DNA of 64,000 nt from Streptomyces sp. NBC_01197 (GCF_036010505.1 NZ_CP108569.1:7394001-7458000), one strand, 5' to 3'. Shown: positions 35,304-44,715, numbered from the stretch's first letter. Made by a program: numbers and translations. The notes: generated by a model not told the origin, from the sequence alone.

Positions 35304-38300
35304 TCAGCCCGCGGGGGTCAGACGGACCGTAAGGATCTGGAAGGGCCGCAGCGACAATGCCACCCCAGTACCCGCACAGGACAGTGTGGGTTCGTCGTGG
35401 AGAGGACGCTCCAGCAGGTCCGTGATCCTCGCCCCGGCGAGGGAGAAGCCTGCCGAGAGCGTGGTGCGCGCCCGCCCGCCGGCCGACTCGTAGAGACGGA
35501 CGACCACATCGCCCGAGCGGTCGTCGGCGAGCTTGACCGCCTCGATCACGACACCCTCACCCTCGACCCGCACCAGCGGGTCGACGGCCGAGCGGCCGGG
35601 CACGGCACGCTCGGGCAGATTGAAGTGGTAGCCCTCACGGACCGCGTCCTGGACATCCGCGCCGAGTACGAGTGCGTACCGCAGGCGGTGCTCGCCCCGG
35701 TCGGAGTCCGGGTCGGGGAAGAGCGGAGCACGCAGCAGGGAGATCCGTGCCGTGGTGGTGGTACCGCCGTCGGGGCGTACGTCCCGAGAGACGTCGTGGC
35801 CGTAACTGGAGTCGTTGACGAGGGCCGCGCCCCAGCCGGGCTCCGTGAGGTGCAGATAGCGGTGGGCGCAGATCTCGAACCGTGCGCCGTCCCAGCTGGT
35901 GTTGGTGTGCGTGGGCCGCCGGACATGGCCGAAGGGGATCTCGGCGCTGGACTCCGCAGCCCGGACGTCGAGCGGGAAGGCCGCCTTGAGGATCTTCTCG
36001 CACTCCTGCCAGTCGATGATGGTGTCGATGTCGAGACGGCGGCTGCCCTCGACGAGGGAGAGCACCTGGGTGATGCGGGAGGCGTTGACGCTCCGTACGA
36101 CCCGGATGCCGTCGGCTGTCGCGGTGACCTCGTCCGCCTCGGTCAGATCGCGGACGGTGTTGCGGTAGAACTCGTCGATGTCCCAGGCGTCCCACTGGTT
36201 GGGGAAGTCCTGGTGGAGCTGGAGCAGGTTGCCGACCGTCCCGGGAGCGAGCGCCTCACGGCCGGCCGTCAGATCGCGGGCGGAGGTGACCAGACCGCGG
36301 GCGTCGACGGCGATCCGTACGAGTCCGTTGTCCAGGACGAGATCACCATCCTGTCCGGCCTGTGGGGTGACGGGGCGGGCCGGACGCCGACGCGGTGCCC
36401 CACCGAGCGCGGGGACGCCGTCGCGGGCATGCGGTGCCGCGTTGAAGACGATCTCGCCCGCCCGCTCGTCCTCACCTCCCGCGAGGGCGCGCAGAGCCGT
36501 GTCGATGACGGCGCCGAGTTCCCTTGCGACCTCCGCGTACGTCTCCTCGGCCTCGCGGTGCACCCAGGCGATGGACGAGCCGGGCAGGATGTCGTGGAAC
36601 TGATGGAGCAGCACCGTCTTCCACACCCGGTCCAGCAGTTCGTACGGGTAGGGCGCTCCGGTGCGCTGTGCGGCCGTCGCCGACCACAACTCGGCTTCAC
36701 GCAGCAGGTGTTCGCTTCGCCGGTTGCCCTGCTTGGTGGCGAGCTGGCTGGTGAGCGTGCCGCGGTGCAGCTCAAGGTAGAGCTCGCCGACCCAGACGGG
36801 CGCGTCGGCGTACTCCTCCTCGGCCTTGGTGAAGAAATCGGACGGGCCCTCCATCTCCAGGCGGGCCGAGCCCTCCAGATTCTCCAGCCGTTGCGCACGG
36901 GCCAGCATCTCGCGGGTGGGCCCGCCCCCGCCGTCTCCGTATCCGAAGGGAATGAGAGACCGGTTGGCGGCGCCCTTGTCGCGGAAGTTCCGTTCGGTGT
37001 GACCGATGTCGGCGCCGGAGAGGTCGCCGTTGTAGGAGTCGACGGGCGGAAAGTGGCTGAAGATCCGGGTGCCGTCGATGCCCTCCCACCAGAAGGTGTG
37101 GTGCGGGAAGGCGTTGGTGGTGTTCCAGGAGATCTTCTGGGTGAGGAACCACTTGATGCCGGCGAGTTTCATCAGCTGGGGCAGGGCCGCGTTGTAGCCG
37201 AAGGTGTCCGGCAGCCACATGTCCTCGGTCTCGATCCCGAACTCATCGAGGTAGAACCGCTTCCCGTGGACGAACTGCCGGACCAGGGACTCCCCGCCGG
37301 AGAGATTGGTGTCGGGTTCGATCCACAGGCTCCCGGTCGGAAGGAACTGGCCGCTCTTCACCTTCTCCACCACGCGGGCGAACACCTCGGGCCGCTGCTC
37401 CTTGAGCCAGGCGAGTTGCTGTGCCTGGGACATCACGAAACGGAATTTCGGATGGTCGTCCATCAGCGCGGTGACGTTGGAAACAGTGCGTGCCGCCTTG
37501 CGGACGGTTTCCCGTACGGGCCACAGCCAGGCGGTGTCGATGTGCGCGTGGCCCACGGCGGAGATGCGGTGGGCCCCGGCGTTCGCGGGCGCAGCGAGCG
37601 CCGGGGCGAGGACGGCACGCGCGGCGGCAGCCGTACCACTGATGTCCTGGAGATCGACGGCGTCCAGGGCCCGGTCCACCGCGTGCACCAACTGCCAGCG
37701 CCTTGTGGAGTCCTCGGCCAGTTGGTGCATCAGACCCGAGAGGACGTCCAGGTCCTGTACGAGTTCCCAGACGGGGGCATCGAAGACGGCGAGGTCCATC
37801 CGGTTCAACCGGTACAGCGGCTCGCCTGGGGCCTCGCCGCCGCGCAGCCAGGGGGCGAGCCCCCCGGACCTGGTGGGGACGAAGGGGTCGCCCTCCGCGC
37901 CGGAGTCGAAGATCACCGGGTTTGCCGCTGCCTCAATGAAGTACGTGAACTCCTCCCCGCCGACGGCCTGTTCGGCTATCGCGAGCCAGGTGTTACGGGG
38001 GTTCAGAGCCTTCACCGGGGAGCCGTCCACGCGGTATACGAGGCCCTCGGCGGAGAAGCCGGGCTGGGTCGTGCCGAAGCCGAGGTCGAGGACAGCCTCG
38101 ACCCGCTGCCCTGCCCACTCGGCGGGGACGGTACCGCTGATCCGGAACCAGCTGGTGGACCATGCAGGGCCCCACAGCGCGCCGGTGCGGACCTTCTCGT
38201 ACGGAGCGTCGAGCCCCTCGGGCACGGGTACGGGTTCGCCGGTGACGTTCCATATCGCCACGTCGAGAGGGGCACGGCGGCCGTGAACGGCGGGCAGTAG

Positions 38301-38357
38301 CCGCTGGTTGAGCACACGGTCGAGTCGGCGTTCGGTGACGGTGCGGTCGTGATGCAT
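35304..38357 (-). CDS. Alpha-mannosidase, glycoside hydrolase family 38
   Basis: A 1017-residue cytoplasmic exo-alpha-mannosidase (no signal peptide). The zinc/catalytic motif GHAHIDTAWLWP gives H270, H272 and D274. The nucleophile Asp is D384 in WLPDTFGY. The helical linker and C-terminal beta domains follow (LLHQFHDILPGSSIAWVHREAEE is the third GH38 landmark). It is the last gene of a leftward operon after PMI, ROK kinase and LacI, with a 107-bp gap before it. Its job would be to release mannose from imported manno-oligosaccharides. Confidence 0.95.
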   Translation of the reverse strand: MHHDRTVTERRLDRVLNQRLLPAVHGRRAPLDVAIWNVTGEPVPVPEGLDAPYEKVRTGALWGPAWSTSWFRISGTVPAEWAGQRVEAVLDLGFGTTQPGFSAEGLVYRVDGSPVKALNPRNTWLAIAEQAVGGEEFTYFIEAAANPVIFDSGAEGDPFVPTRSGGLAPWLRGGEAPGEPLYRLNRMDLAVFDAPVWELVQDLDVLSGLMHQLAEDSTRRWQLVHAVDRALDAVDLQDISGTAAAARAVLAPALAAPANAGAHRISAVGHAHIDTAWLWPVRETVRKAARTVSNVTALMDDHPKFRFVMSQAQQLAWLKEQRPEVFARVVEKVKSGQFLPTGSLWIEPDTNLSGGESLVRQFVHGKRFYLDEFGIETEDMWLPDTFGYNAALPQLMKLAGIKWFLTQKISWNTTNAFPHHTFWWEGIDGTRIFSHFPPVDSYNGDLSGADIGHTERNFRDKGAANRSLIPFGYGDGGGGPTREMLARAQRLENLEGSARLEMEGPSDFFTKAEEEYADAPVWVGELYLELHRGTLTSQLATKQGNRRSEHLLREAELWSATAAQRTGAPYPYELLDRVWKTVLLHQFHDILPGSSIAWVHREAEETYAEVARELGAVIDTALRALAGGEDERAGEIVFNAAPHARDGVPALGGAPRRRPARPVTPQAGQDGDLVLDNGLVRIAVDARGLVTSARDLTAGREALAPGTVGNLLQLHQDFPNQWDAWDIDEFYRNTVRDLTEADEVTATADGIRVVRSVNASRITQVLSLVEGSRRLDIDTIIDWQECEKILKAAFPLDVRAAESSAEIPFGHVRRPTHTNTSWDGARFEICAHRYLHLTEPGWGAALVNDSSYGHDVSRDVRPDGGTTTTARISLLRAPLFPDPDSDRGEHRLRYALVLGADVQDAVREGYHFNLPERAVPGRSAVDPLVRVEGEGVVIEAVKLADDRSGDVVVRLYESAGGRARTTLSAGFSLAGARITDLLERPLHDEPTLSCAGTGVALSLRPFQILTVRLTPAG

Positions 38358-38464
38358 GGGTGCTCCGTGAGGAATTCCGGGTGGCGGAGGGCAGGCCGGG
38401 GGAGTGGGCAGGCCGGGGGGAGAGGGCAGGCCGGTGCCGCGAAGAGAGCCGCCCAGGGCTCTGG

Positions 38465-39481
38465 TCAGTGCGTCCCGTAGCGGATGACGTGGGTGGGGAC
38501 GACGGTCCTGCGCGCGGGGATCGGCTCCGCTGACGAACGGTTGATCCGGTCGATGAGCATCTGGCCGGCCCGGCGGCCGATCTCGTCCGCGTCGTACGAC
38601 ACGATCGTCAGGGGCAGTCCGAGGACATCCGCCAGGTCGAAGTCGTCGAAACCGGCCAGGGCCACCGAGGTGCCGAGGGCGCGCACGGCGCGGATGGCGC
38701 CCTGGGTGAGGCGGTTGTTGGTGCAGAAGAGCGCGGTCGGGGCGTCGGGTGCCTGCAGGAGCGAACGTGCGGCGCTCTCGGCGGTGGCCACGTCGGTCAG
38801 TCCGCGCCGCACATGGTTCTCATCCGGTTCGATTCCGGCCGCTTCATGGGCGGCCCAGTAGCCGCGGAACCGCTCGGCACCGGTGTAGAGCGCGGGTGGG
38901 TTGCCGAGGAAGCCGATCCTGCGGTGGCCGTCGGTGACGAGTTGACCGGTGGCCTGTTCGGCTCCTCCGAAGTCGTCGACCAGGACACAGTCCGCGTCCA
39001 TGCCGGCCGGGGGGCGGGAGGCCAGGACGATGGGCATGCCCCGAAGGGCGGCGGGCGCCAGGTGGCGGTGACTGCTGCCCGCGGGCACGACGATCAGGCC
39101 GTCGACCTGACGGGACGCCAGGTCCTCCACAAGTCCCCTTTCCCGGTCGGCCTGTTCGGCCGTGTTGCTGAGAAGGACTCGCAGACCGTGCTCGGACGCC
39201 ACCTCCTGCACACCGAGCGCCAGGCGCGAGTAGAACGGGTTGGCGAGGTTGGTGACGACCAGTCCGATCATCCCGCTGCCACCCAGACGAAGGCTGCGTG
39301 CCGTCTCATTGCGCCGGTAGCCCAGTGCCTCGACGGCGGCCAGGACCCGTTCCCGGGTGGTGCCGCTGACCCGGGCGTCGTCCTTGAGTACCCGGGAGAC
39401 GGTCATGGCGCTCACCCCCGCGCGGGCAGCGACATCGCGCATCGTCGGCGCACCGGCGTCACCCGCTCGGTGCTGGGCCAT
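38465..39481 (-). CDS. LacI-family repressor of the mannan locus
   Basis: A 338-residue regulator. The helix-turn-helix TMRDVAARAGVSAMTVSRVLKDDARVS and hinge ARSLRLGGSGMIGLVV are classic LacI. The rest is the periplasmic-binding-like sensor (VVTNLANPFYSRLALGVQE, IALAGFDDFDLADVL-type segment). ATG 39481 has a textbook AGGAGG nine bases upstream. It lies inside the leftward operon, so it is probably self-limiting. Two near-identical palindromes in the divergent promoter (42212-42229, 42326-42341) have the central-CG form LacI proteins bind. The inducer is expected to be a mannose-containing sugar. Confidence 0.93.
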   Translation of the reverse strand: MAQHRAGDAGAPTMRDVAARAGVSAMTVSRVLKDDARVSGTTRERVLAAVEALGYRRNETARSLRLGGSGMIGLVVTNLANPFYSRLALGVQEVASEHGLRVLLSNTAEQADRERGLVEDLASRQVDGLIVVPAGSSHRHLAPAALRGMPIVLASRPPAGMDADCVLVDDFGGAEQATGQLVTDGHRRIGFLGNPPALYTGAERFRGYWAAHEAAGIEPDENHVRRGLTDVATAESAARSLLQAPDAPTALFCTNNRLTQGAIRAVRALGTSVALAGFDDFDLADVLGLPLTIVSYDADEIGRRAGQMLIDRINRSSAEPIPARRTVVPTHVIRYGTH

Positions 39482-39539
39482 GGGCTTGCCTCCTGCGCAG
39501 TCGTCGTCGTACGGCCGGTGGATCAAGGACGCCGTCATT

Positions 39540-40466
39540 CTAGGTCCGTACGGAAGCGGCACCGGCTGACCGGTGCAGGATCCAGTGGGCGGCGCCGATC
39601 AGTGGCGCGTCAACGGGACGAAGGGCGGTGGCGAGCGGTGGTGCCATCCCGGGGCTCCCCGCCTGGAGACCTGCCCGGAGGGCGGGTCCTACGAGGTCCC
39701 AGGAGCCGGTCATCGATCCGCCGACGACCATCAGACTCGCTCCGAACCGCTCGCACCACGGCGCCAATACCCGGCCCAGGGCGCCGAAGCAGTGCCCAAT
39801 TGTCCGCTGTGCGTTCGGATCGCCGTCGCGAGCCAGTACGGCGATGTCGTGCACGTCCGGTGCACAGAGTTCATGCGCCCCTCCCGCGAGCTCCTTGTAG
39901 TACGTGCGGATCGCCCGGCGGGAGACGGCCTCCTCCAGGGGGAGCCCGTCGACCATGAGCCGGTGTGCCCTGCCATCGGGCGGGACATCGGGGCCCTCGC
40001 CGACCGGCTGTCCGGCGGCCAGGAACGAGGAGCCGACCCCGGTACCGAGCGTGATGCACACCGCCCTTGCGTGGCCTGCCGCCGCGCCTGCCCGGTACTC
40101 GCCCACAGCGAAGGCGTCGGCATCGTTGATGAAGCTGATGCCGCGTGGGCGAGCCGGGAGCCGACCCAGCAGTTCCGCGCGTACGTCGACACCGTGCAGC
40201 GACTCGAACTTGCCGATGCCCCGGAAGCGGCCGACTCCGGCGGCGTAGTCGAAGGGGCCGGGTATGGCCACACCCCAGTGGGCCCCTTCGCACACATCGA
40301 CGCGGTTCGCGGCACCGGCGATCGCGTCGAGCAGTTCCCCGGCCGCCGCATCGGCTGCGACCGGCTGCCGCACGACCGTGCGGGGGAGTGGGAGCCCGGC
40401 GTCGGTGTCGATGACGGCCGCCGTCACGTGCGTACCCCCGATCTCCAGGACCGGAATGTGGCTCAT
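39540..40466 (-). CDS. ROK-family sugar kinase (probable mannokinase)
   Basis: A 308-residue kinase. The ATP phosphate motif is LEIGGTHVTAAVID. The catalytic Asp is in SFINDADAFAVGEY, and CITLGTGVGSSF and ASLMVVGGSMTGSWDL complete the fold. The usual ROK zinc motif (C-x-C-G-x2-G-C) is absent; the corresponding place reads DGRAHRLMVDGLPLEEAVS. ATG 40466 overlaps the PMI stop (ATGA), so both are coupled. Next to a phosphomannose isomerase, phosphorylation of mannose at C6 is the best inference; glucose or fructose cannot be excluded. Confidence 0.9.
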   Translation of the reverse strand: MSHIPVLEIGGTHVTAAVIDTDAGLPLPRTVVRQPVAADAAAGELLDAIAGAANRVDVCEGAHWGVAIPGPFDYAAGVGRFRGIGKFESLHGVDVRAELLGRLPARPRGISFINDADAFAVGEYRAGAAAGHARAVCITLGTGVGSSFLAAGQPVGEGPDVPPDGRAHRLMVDGLPLEEAVSRRAIRTYYKELAGGAHELCAPDVHDIAVLARDGDPNAQRTIGHCFGALGRVLAPWCERFGASLMVVGGSMTGSWDLVGPALRAGLQAGSPGMAPPLATALRPVDAPLIGAAHWILHRSAGAASVRT

Positions 40467-42175
40467 ACCTGTGTCACCAGCGACTTCACGACGTGCACCG
40501 GACGGTCGCCCACCGCCTGGAGCCGGTAGGCACCTACTGCGGCGGGCACCGTGAGGGTCTCCGCGAACGCCAGGTCGTGGCGGTGGCCGTCGGCGGTCTC
40601 CACCACGACGCCGTCACCGGCCGACACATTGAGGATGTGGAAGCGTCCCGCGGTGTCGTCCTCGGCGGCCTCCGGTCCCTCGATCACGAAGCGGTGCACG
40701 GCGTAGAACATCTCCGGCAGCGCGCCGATGACCTCCTCGCGCCAGCCCCGCCCCTTCCGCAGGGTGCGCGGCTGCTGCACCAGGTCCTTGATCACGTCGT
40801 CCCCGCGCCGCGCGGTGTCGAGATTGGCGAACCCGTGCTCGTGGGAGAGGGGCCTGGGAGCGCCTGACACCCCCTTGCGCAGCCAGTCGTAGAAGCGCAG
40901 CGAGTAGAGGTACGGAGTGGCGCTGACCTCAAGGACCAGATTGCCTTCACCTGAGGCGTGCGGGGTCCCGGCAGGGATCATGAAGAGCTGTCCGGCTTCC
41001 GCCGGGTGCTTCTGCACATGGTTCGCCACCTGCAGCGGAACACCGTCCGTGGCCGCCGCCTCGACCTCCTCGCGCATGACCTCCACATCAGTACTGTCCC
41101 GCAGTCCGAGGTAGACCTGCGCCCCGGGTTCGGTGGCCGTCACGTAGTACGTCTCGTGCTGGGTGTAGGGCCAGCCGAACGTCTCCCGCATGTACTGCTC
41201 CTGTGGGTGGAGATGCAGAGAGAGGTTGCCGCCGCCGACGGTGTCGAGGTAATCGAAGCGGATGGGGAACGACGTGCCGTAGCGGCGGTGGACCTCGGGG
41301 CCCAGGAACTCCCGGGGGTGGAGTTCGCACAGGAGCTGGAAGGGGAGCTCGACCTGGGCGGCCTCGTCCTGCCCGACCAGGACGCCGGCTTCGGGGGCGA
41401 TGAGTTCGTAGCCGAGAGCGGTATTGCCGTTCTGCGGTACGAACCCGAGCTCGCGCACCCCCCACTGGCCGCCCCACGGTGTGGAGTTGAAGTAGGGCCT
41501 GGTGCGCACGGGCCCGGTGGCGAGCTCGGCGAGGGTGGCCCGTACCGCGGCGCCGTCCAGCGAGGCGGGGCCCTGCTCGCTCTGCACGTCGATCCAGCGG
41601 TCGATCCGGTGGGCGAGGCTGTCGCGGTGACGGTCGCAGACCGGCCAGTCGGTGTAGAAGAGGCTTCGCAGCTCGCCGGGCACGTCCGGGCGGCCGAGAT
41701 TGGCGGCGATGGGCAACTTGCCGCGGGTGACGGCCCGTTCGGCGTACCGCTTGGGCAGATCGGCCCACCACAGCAGGTCGGGCCGGCACAGGGCCGCGCC
41801 GGGGCCGAAGACGAGCAGGACGCCGTTGTGCGGACGTTCCTGGTCGGGGGGCGTCTCGAAGAGGTCGCTCATGGAGAACTCGGCGAGCGGCAGAAAGAAG
41901 GGGTCGGCGTCCGGGCCGGGCACGCAGAGCCGCTCGACGGCCTCCGCCGACCAGAGCCGGCGGATGTCGAGCAGGGCAACCTCTGTGCCCCGGGACCGCA
42001 GGGCGGCGGCGAGGCCGTCGGAGGCCGCCGGCCAGTCCAGGCCGGCGGGTCCGTCGAGTGCGAGCACGGTGGGGGTGGTGGGCACGTCCGCGACCGCTGC
42101 GGCCCAGCCGGTGACGACGGTGCCACCGGTGGGGGAGTATCGCGGGTCGCGTTCGTAAGGGCGGGGCTGGTGCAC
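40463..42175 (-). CDS. Class I mannose-6-phosphate isomerase with a kinase-like N-terminal domain
   Basis: A 570-residue protein. The C-terminal 330 residues are a type I phosphomannose isomerase cupin (YFNSTPWGGQWG, SLHLHPQEQYMRETFG with zinc-ligand His and Glu, LFMIPAGTPHASGEGNLVLEVS). The first 190 residues resemble a uridine-kinase-like NTPase fold, but the P-loop is degenerate: VLALDGPAGLDWPA has no GK-S/T. GTG 42175 has AGGAG seven bases upstream. It is the first gene of the leftward operon, directly behind the LacI-type operator. It would convert mannose-6-P to fructose-6-P; the N-terminal domain probably regulates or scaffolds. Confidence 0.88.
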   Translation of the reverse strand: MHQPRPYERDPRYSPTGGTVVTGWAAAVADVPTTPTVLALDGPAGLDWPAASDGLAAALRSRGTEVALLDIRRLWSAEAVERLCVPGPDADPFFLPLAEFSMSDLFETPPDQERPHNGVLLVFGPGAALCRPDLLWWADLPKRYAERAVTRGKLPIAANLGRPDVPGELRSLFYTDWPVCDRHRDSLAHRIDRWIDVQSEQGPASLDGAAVRATLAELATGPVRTRPYFNSTPWGGQWGVRELGFVPQNGNTALGYELIAPEAGVLVGQDEAAQVELPFQLLCELHPREFLGPEVHRRYGTSFPIRFDYLDTVGGGNLSLHLHPQEQYMRETFGWPYTQHETYYVTATEPGAQVYLGLRDSTDVEVMREEVEAAATDGVPLQVANHVQKHPAEAGQLFMIPAGTPHASGEGNLVLEVSATPYLYSLRFYDWLRKGVSGAPRPLSHEHGFANLDTARRGDDVIKDLVQQPRTLRKGRGWREEVIGALPEMFYAVHRFVIEGPEAAEDDTAGRFHILNVSAGDGVVVETADGHRHDLAFAETLTVPAAVGAYRLQAVGDRPVHVVKSLVTQV

Positions 42176-42211
42176 AGGTGCTCCTGAAAGACGTAGTCCG
42201 GCAACCGGCTG

Positions 42212-42229
42212 AATGGTATCGATAACATT
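42212..42229. promoter_or_regulatory. LacI-type operator O1 (leftward promoter)
   Basis: AATGGTATCGATAACATT is an 18-bp near-perfect palindrome (one mismatched pair) with the central CG typical of LacI-family sites. It lies 36 bp upstream of the PMI start. The same motif recurs at 42326. Confidence 0.75.
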
Positions 42230-42325
42230 CGACGTGGACAAGATGGGTGGTCCCGCCGTACGGGCTTTCTGCTGACAGGCACGCACCCTGACGTGAATTC
42301 CAAGGGCGCCTCTTGTTTCAGGCTC

Positions 42326-42341
42326 ATGGTGTCGTTAACAT
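42326..42341. promoter_or_regulatory. LacI-type operator O2 (rightward promoter)
   Basis: ATGGTGTCGTTAACAT matches the core of O1 (ATGGTATCGATAACAT) at 14 of 16 positions. It lies 111 bp upstream of the sugar-binding-protein start. Centres of O1 and O2 are about 113 bp apart, close to eleven helical turns, so looping repression is possible. Confidence 0.7.
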
Positions 42342-42452
42342 CCAGGCAACCCGGAGCACAGAACACGAGTGGTGCGCTCCGGTGCGATCTCCCACACCGC
42401 ACCCCAGAACCAGGGATCCCCCGCCGGGATCCAGAGGGAAGGGCAGGAGCCC

Positions 42453-43769
42453 ATGAGATCAACCGGCGAGGCGACGCAGCCGTCGGCTCACCCGTTCCGA
42501 CGCCGAACCGTGCTGGCCGGTCTGGGGGCCGGCGCCGCGGCCGCACTGGCGAGCGGCTGCGCACGGGGCGACAGCACGGCAGCGATGCCGGGCACCACGT
42601 CCCTGGCCAACGACAACGCCACCTGGGACCAGGGGTACGTCACAGCCGGCCGCGAGCTGAAGAAGCTCACCGGCTACGCACTGCGCCCCTTGTCCAACCC
42701 GAACCCCACCGCCTACACGCAGGTCACCCAGATCTCTCTGCAGACGACCAAGGCGACGGACCTGATCAAGTGGCAGTCGGGCTACAACCTGAAGCAGCTC
42801 GCCCGCACGGGCAGCCTCAGCGACCTGACACAGATGTGGGAGGCGTACGAGCGAAAAGGCTGGGTGACGAAGACCCTCCGTGACGCGATGTCCTACCGCG
42901 GCGCCGTGTACGGGATCCCGCTGTACCAGTCGTACTACGTGCTGTTCTACAACACCGAGGTCTTCGACAAGCACGGACTCCGGGCCCCGGACACCTGGGA
43001 GGAGCTGCTGCACAACGCCGAAGTCCTCAAGAAGTCAGGCGTCACGCCGTTCGTCGCCACGCAGAACGGCAACTGGCCCGCGTACGAGTGGTTCGAGGAA
43101 CTCCTCAGCAAGGTCGATCCGCAGTACTACGCCGATCTGATCGCGGGCCGGGCCAACTACACCGATCCGCAGGCGAAGAAGGCTCTGCAGATCTGGCAGG
43201 ACTTCATGAAGAAGGGCTGGATGACGCCGGCCGACTTCGACCAGAACAACGGTCCCGCCGCGCTGAAGACCGGCAAGGTCGGCATGTTCCTGCACGGCTC
43301 GTGGCAGTCCCAGGGTCTGGCCGCCGCCGGAATGAAGCCCGGCGAAGGCTTCGACGCCTTCGTCCTGCCCCCGGTGGACGCCTCGACCAAGAGGTCCGTC
43401 GTCACCGAAGCCGGCGTCCTCGCCGTACCGGAGAAGGCCGTGTCGCACGACGCCGCCATGGCCAACGCCGCGCACTGGCTGGACCCTTCGGTCCAGCGAG
43501 TATGGACCGGCTTCCTCCAGGACGGCTCGGCCAACCCGAAGGCGGTCACCGGCAACCCGGTACTCGCCCGCATCAGGGAAAAGGCCCGGCGCGAGCACTG
43601 GACCGAGCTTCCCCGGTACGGGCAGTCCGGGCCGCCCAACCTCATTCAGGGAAACACCGACGACCTGGGAGCCTTCATGACACAGGCCATGTCCCCGGAG
43701 GCCCTGCTGCGCAGCATGGCGAGCCGGGCGTCCAAGGAGTGGGCCGCCTGGAACAAGGACGAGTCATGA
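42453..43769 (+). CDS. ABC sugar-binding lipoprotein (CUT1 type)
   Basis: A 438-residue solute-binding protein. The signal is FRRRTVLAGLGAGAAAALASGC: a twin-arginine stretch and a lipobox (LASGC) together, so it is probably a Tat-exported lipoprotein anchored to the membrane. The family-1 binding-protein segment GIPLYQSYYVLFYNTEVFDKHGLRAPDTWEELL is clear. ATG 42453 has CAGGAG upstream and overlaps nothing. It is the first gene of the rightward mannan operon; its stop overlaps the permease start (ATGA). Cargo is inferred as manno-oligosaccharides. Confidence 0.93.
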   Translation: MRSTGEATQPSAHPFRRRTVLAGLGAGAAAALASGCARGDSTAAMPGTTSLANDNATWDQGYVTAGRELKKLTGYALRPLSNPNPTAYTQVTQISLQTTKATDLIKWQSGYNLKQLARTGSLSDLTQMWEAYERKGWVTKTLRDAMSYRGAVYGIPLYQSYYVLFYNTEVFDKHGLRAPDTWEELLHNAEVLKKSGVTPFVATQNGNWPAYEWFEELLSKVDPQYYADLIAGRANYTDPQAKKALQIWQDFMKKGWMTPADFDQNNGPAALKTGKVGMFLHGSWQSQGLAAAGMKPGEGFDAFVLPPVDASTKRSVVTEAGVLAVPEKAVSHDAAMANAAHWLDPSVQRVWTGFLQDGSANPKAVTGNPVLARIREKARREHWTELPRYGQSGPPNLIQGNTDDLGAFMTQAMSPEALLRSMASRASKEWAAWNKDES

Positions 43770-44713
43770 CATCGGCACTCGACCGGCGGCCCACGGCGCC
43801 CGGTTCCCCCGCCGTCGGCCCGTTGCCCCCCGCGCCGACCCGCAGGCATCCCCGCAGACTCAGGGACCGGCTCGTGGGTGCGGGGTTCCTGGCGCCCGCC
43901 GTTCTGCTCGTCTCCGCACTGCTGCTGGCCCCGTTCGCGGCGACCCTCTACCGGGGGTTCTTCAGTGACGGCCGCGTCTCGGGCTTCACCTGGTTCACCA
44001 ACTACGGGCTGTTCTTCACCGACCCGGTGCTCGCCAAGTCGATCGAGAACACCCTGATGTGGGTGGTCGGCACGGTCGCCCTTCCGCTGGTCCTCGGCCT
44101 GGGGATCGCGGTCATGACCGACGGCGCCCGGTGGTCGCGGTTGGCACGGCTGCTGGTCGTCCTTCCCTACGCGATCTCCGGCTCCGCCGTTGCGGTCGTC
44201 TGGAACTTCATCCTCACGACTGACGGCGCCGCCAACCAGGCGCTCAAGGCGCTCGGTCTGGGCTCCTTCGCCCAGGGCTGGCTGCTCGAATGGCCGGGCA
44301 ACACCCTGGTGATGATCGTCGCCAACACCTGGCAGTCGACCGGTGTGGCCGTGATCCTCTTTCTGGTCGGCCTGCAGACCATCCCGCCGGAGACCCTGGA
44401 GGCGGCGTCTCTGGACGGCGCCACCGGCTGGAGCAAATTCTGGTACGTCATCCTGCCCCAGCTGAGGACGGTCTCCGTGATCGTCGTCGGCAGCAGCCTC
44501 GTCAACGGTCTGAAGTCCTTCGACCTGATCTGGGTACTCACCCAGGGCGGTCCCGGCCGCAACTCCGAGACGCTCGCGGTCTCGATGTACCAGGAGACGT
44601 TCCTTGCGCTGCGTCCCGGCGCCGGCGCGGCCGTCGCGGTCGTCCTCACCGTCATCGTGCTGCTGGCCTCCTGGCTCTATCTGCGGCGCCAGCTGACCCC
44701 GAAAGGCGCCTGA
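43766..44713 (+). CDS. ABC sugar permease, MalF type
   Basis: A 315-residue inner-membrane subunit with six helices after a basic Pro-rich N-terminus. The EAA loop that docks the ATPase is LEAASLDGATGWSKFWYVILPQL, as in MalF/UgpA proteins. It is translationally coupled to the binding protein by ATGA overlap and precedes the second permease by 2 bp. No ATPase gene is in the locus. In Streptomyces such transporters commonly share the MsiK ATPase encoded elsewhere. Confidence 0.94.
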   Translation: MTSALDRRPTAPGSPAVGPLPPAPTRRHPRRLRDRLVGAGFLAPAVLLVSALLLAPFAATLYRGFFSDGRVSGFTWFTNYGLFFTDPVLAKSIENTLMWVVGTVALPLVLGLGIAVMTDGARWSRLARLLVVLPYAISGSAVAVVWNFILTTDGAANQALKALGLGSFAQGWLLEWPGNTLVMIVANTWQSTGVAVILFLVGLQTIPPETLEAASLDGATGWSKFWYVILPQLRTVSVIVVGSSLVNGLKSFDLIWVLTQGGPGRNSETLAVSMYQETFLALRPGAGAAVAVVLTVIVLLASWLYLRRQLTPKGA

Positions 44714-44715
44714 CC

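Noticed and set aside
35265..38300. A 1000-codon plus-strand open frame opposite the GH38 gene
   Set aside because: Val/Gly/Glu-rich shadow of the mannosidase codons with no domain; the minus strand has full GH38 motifs.
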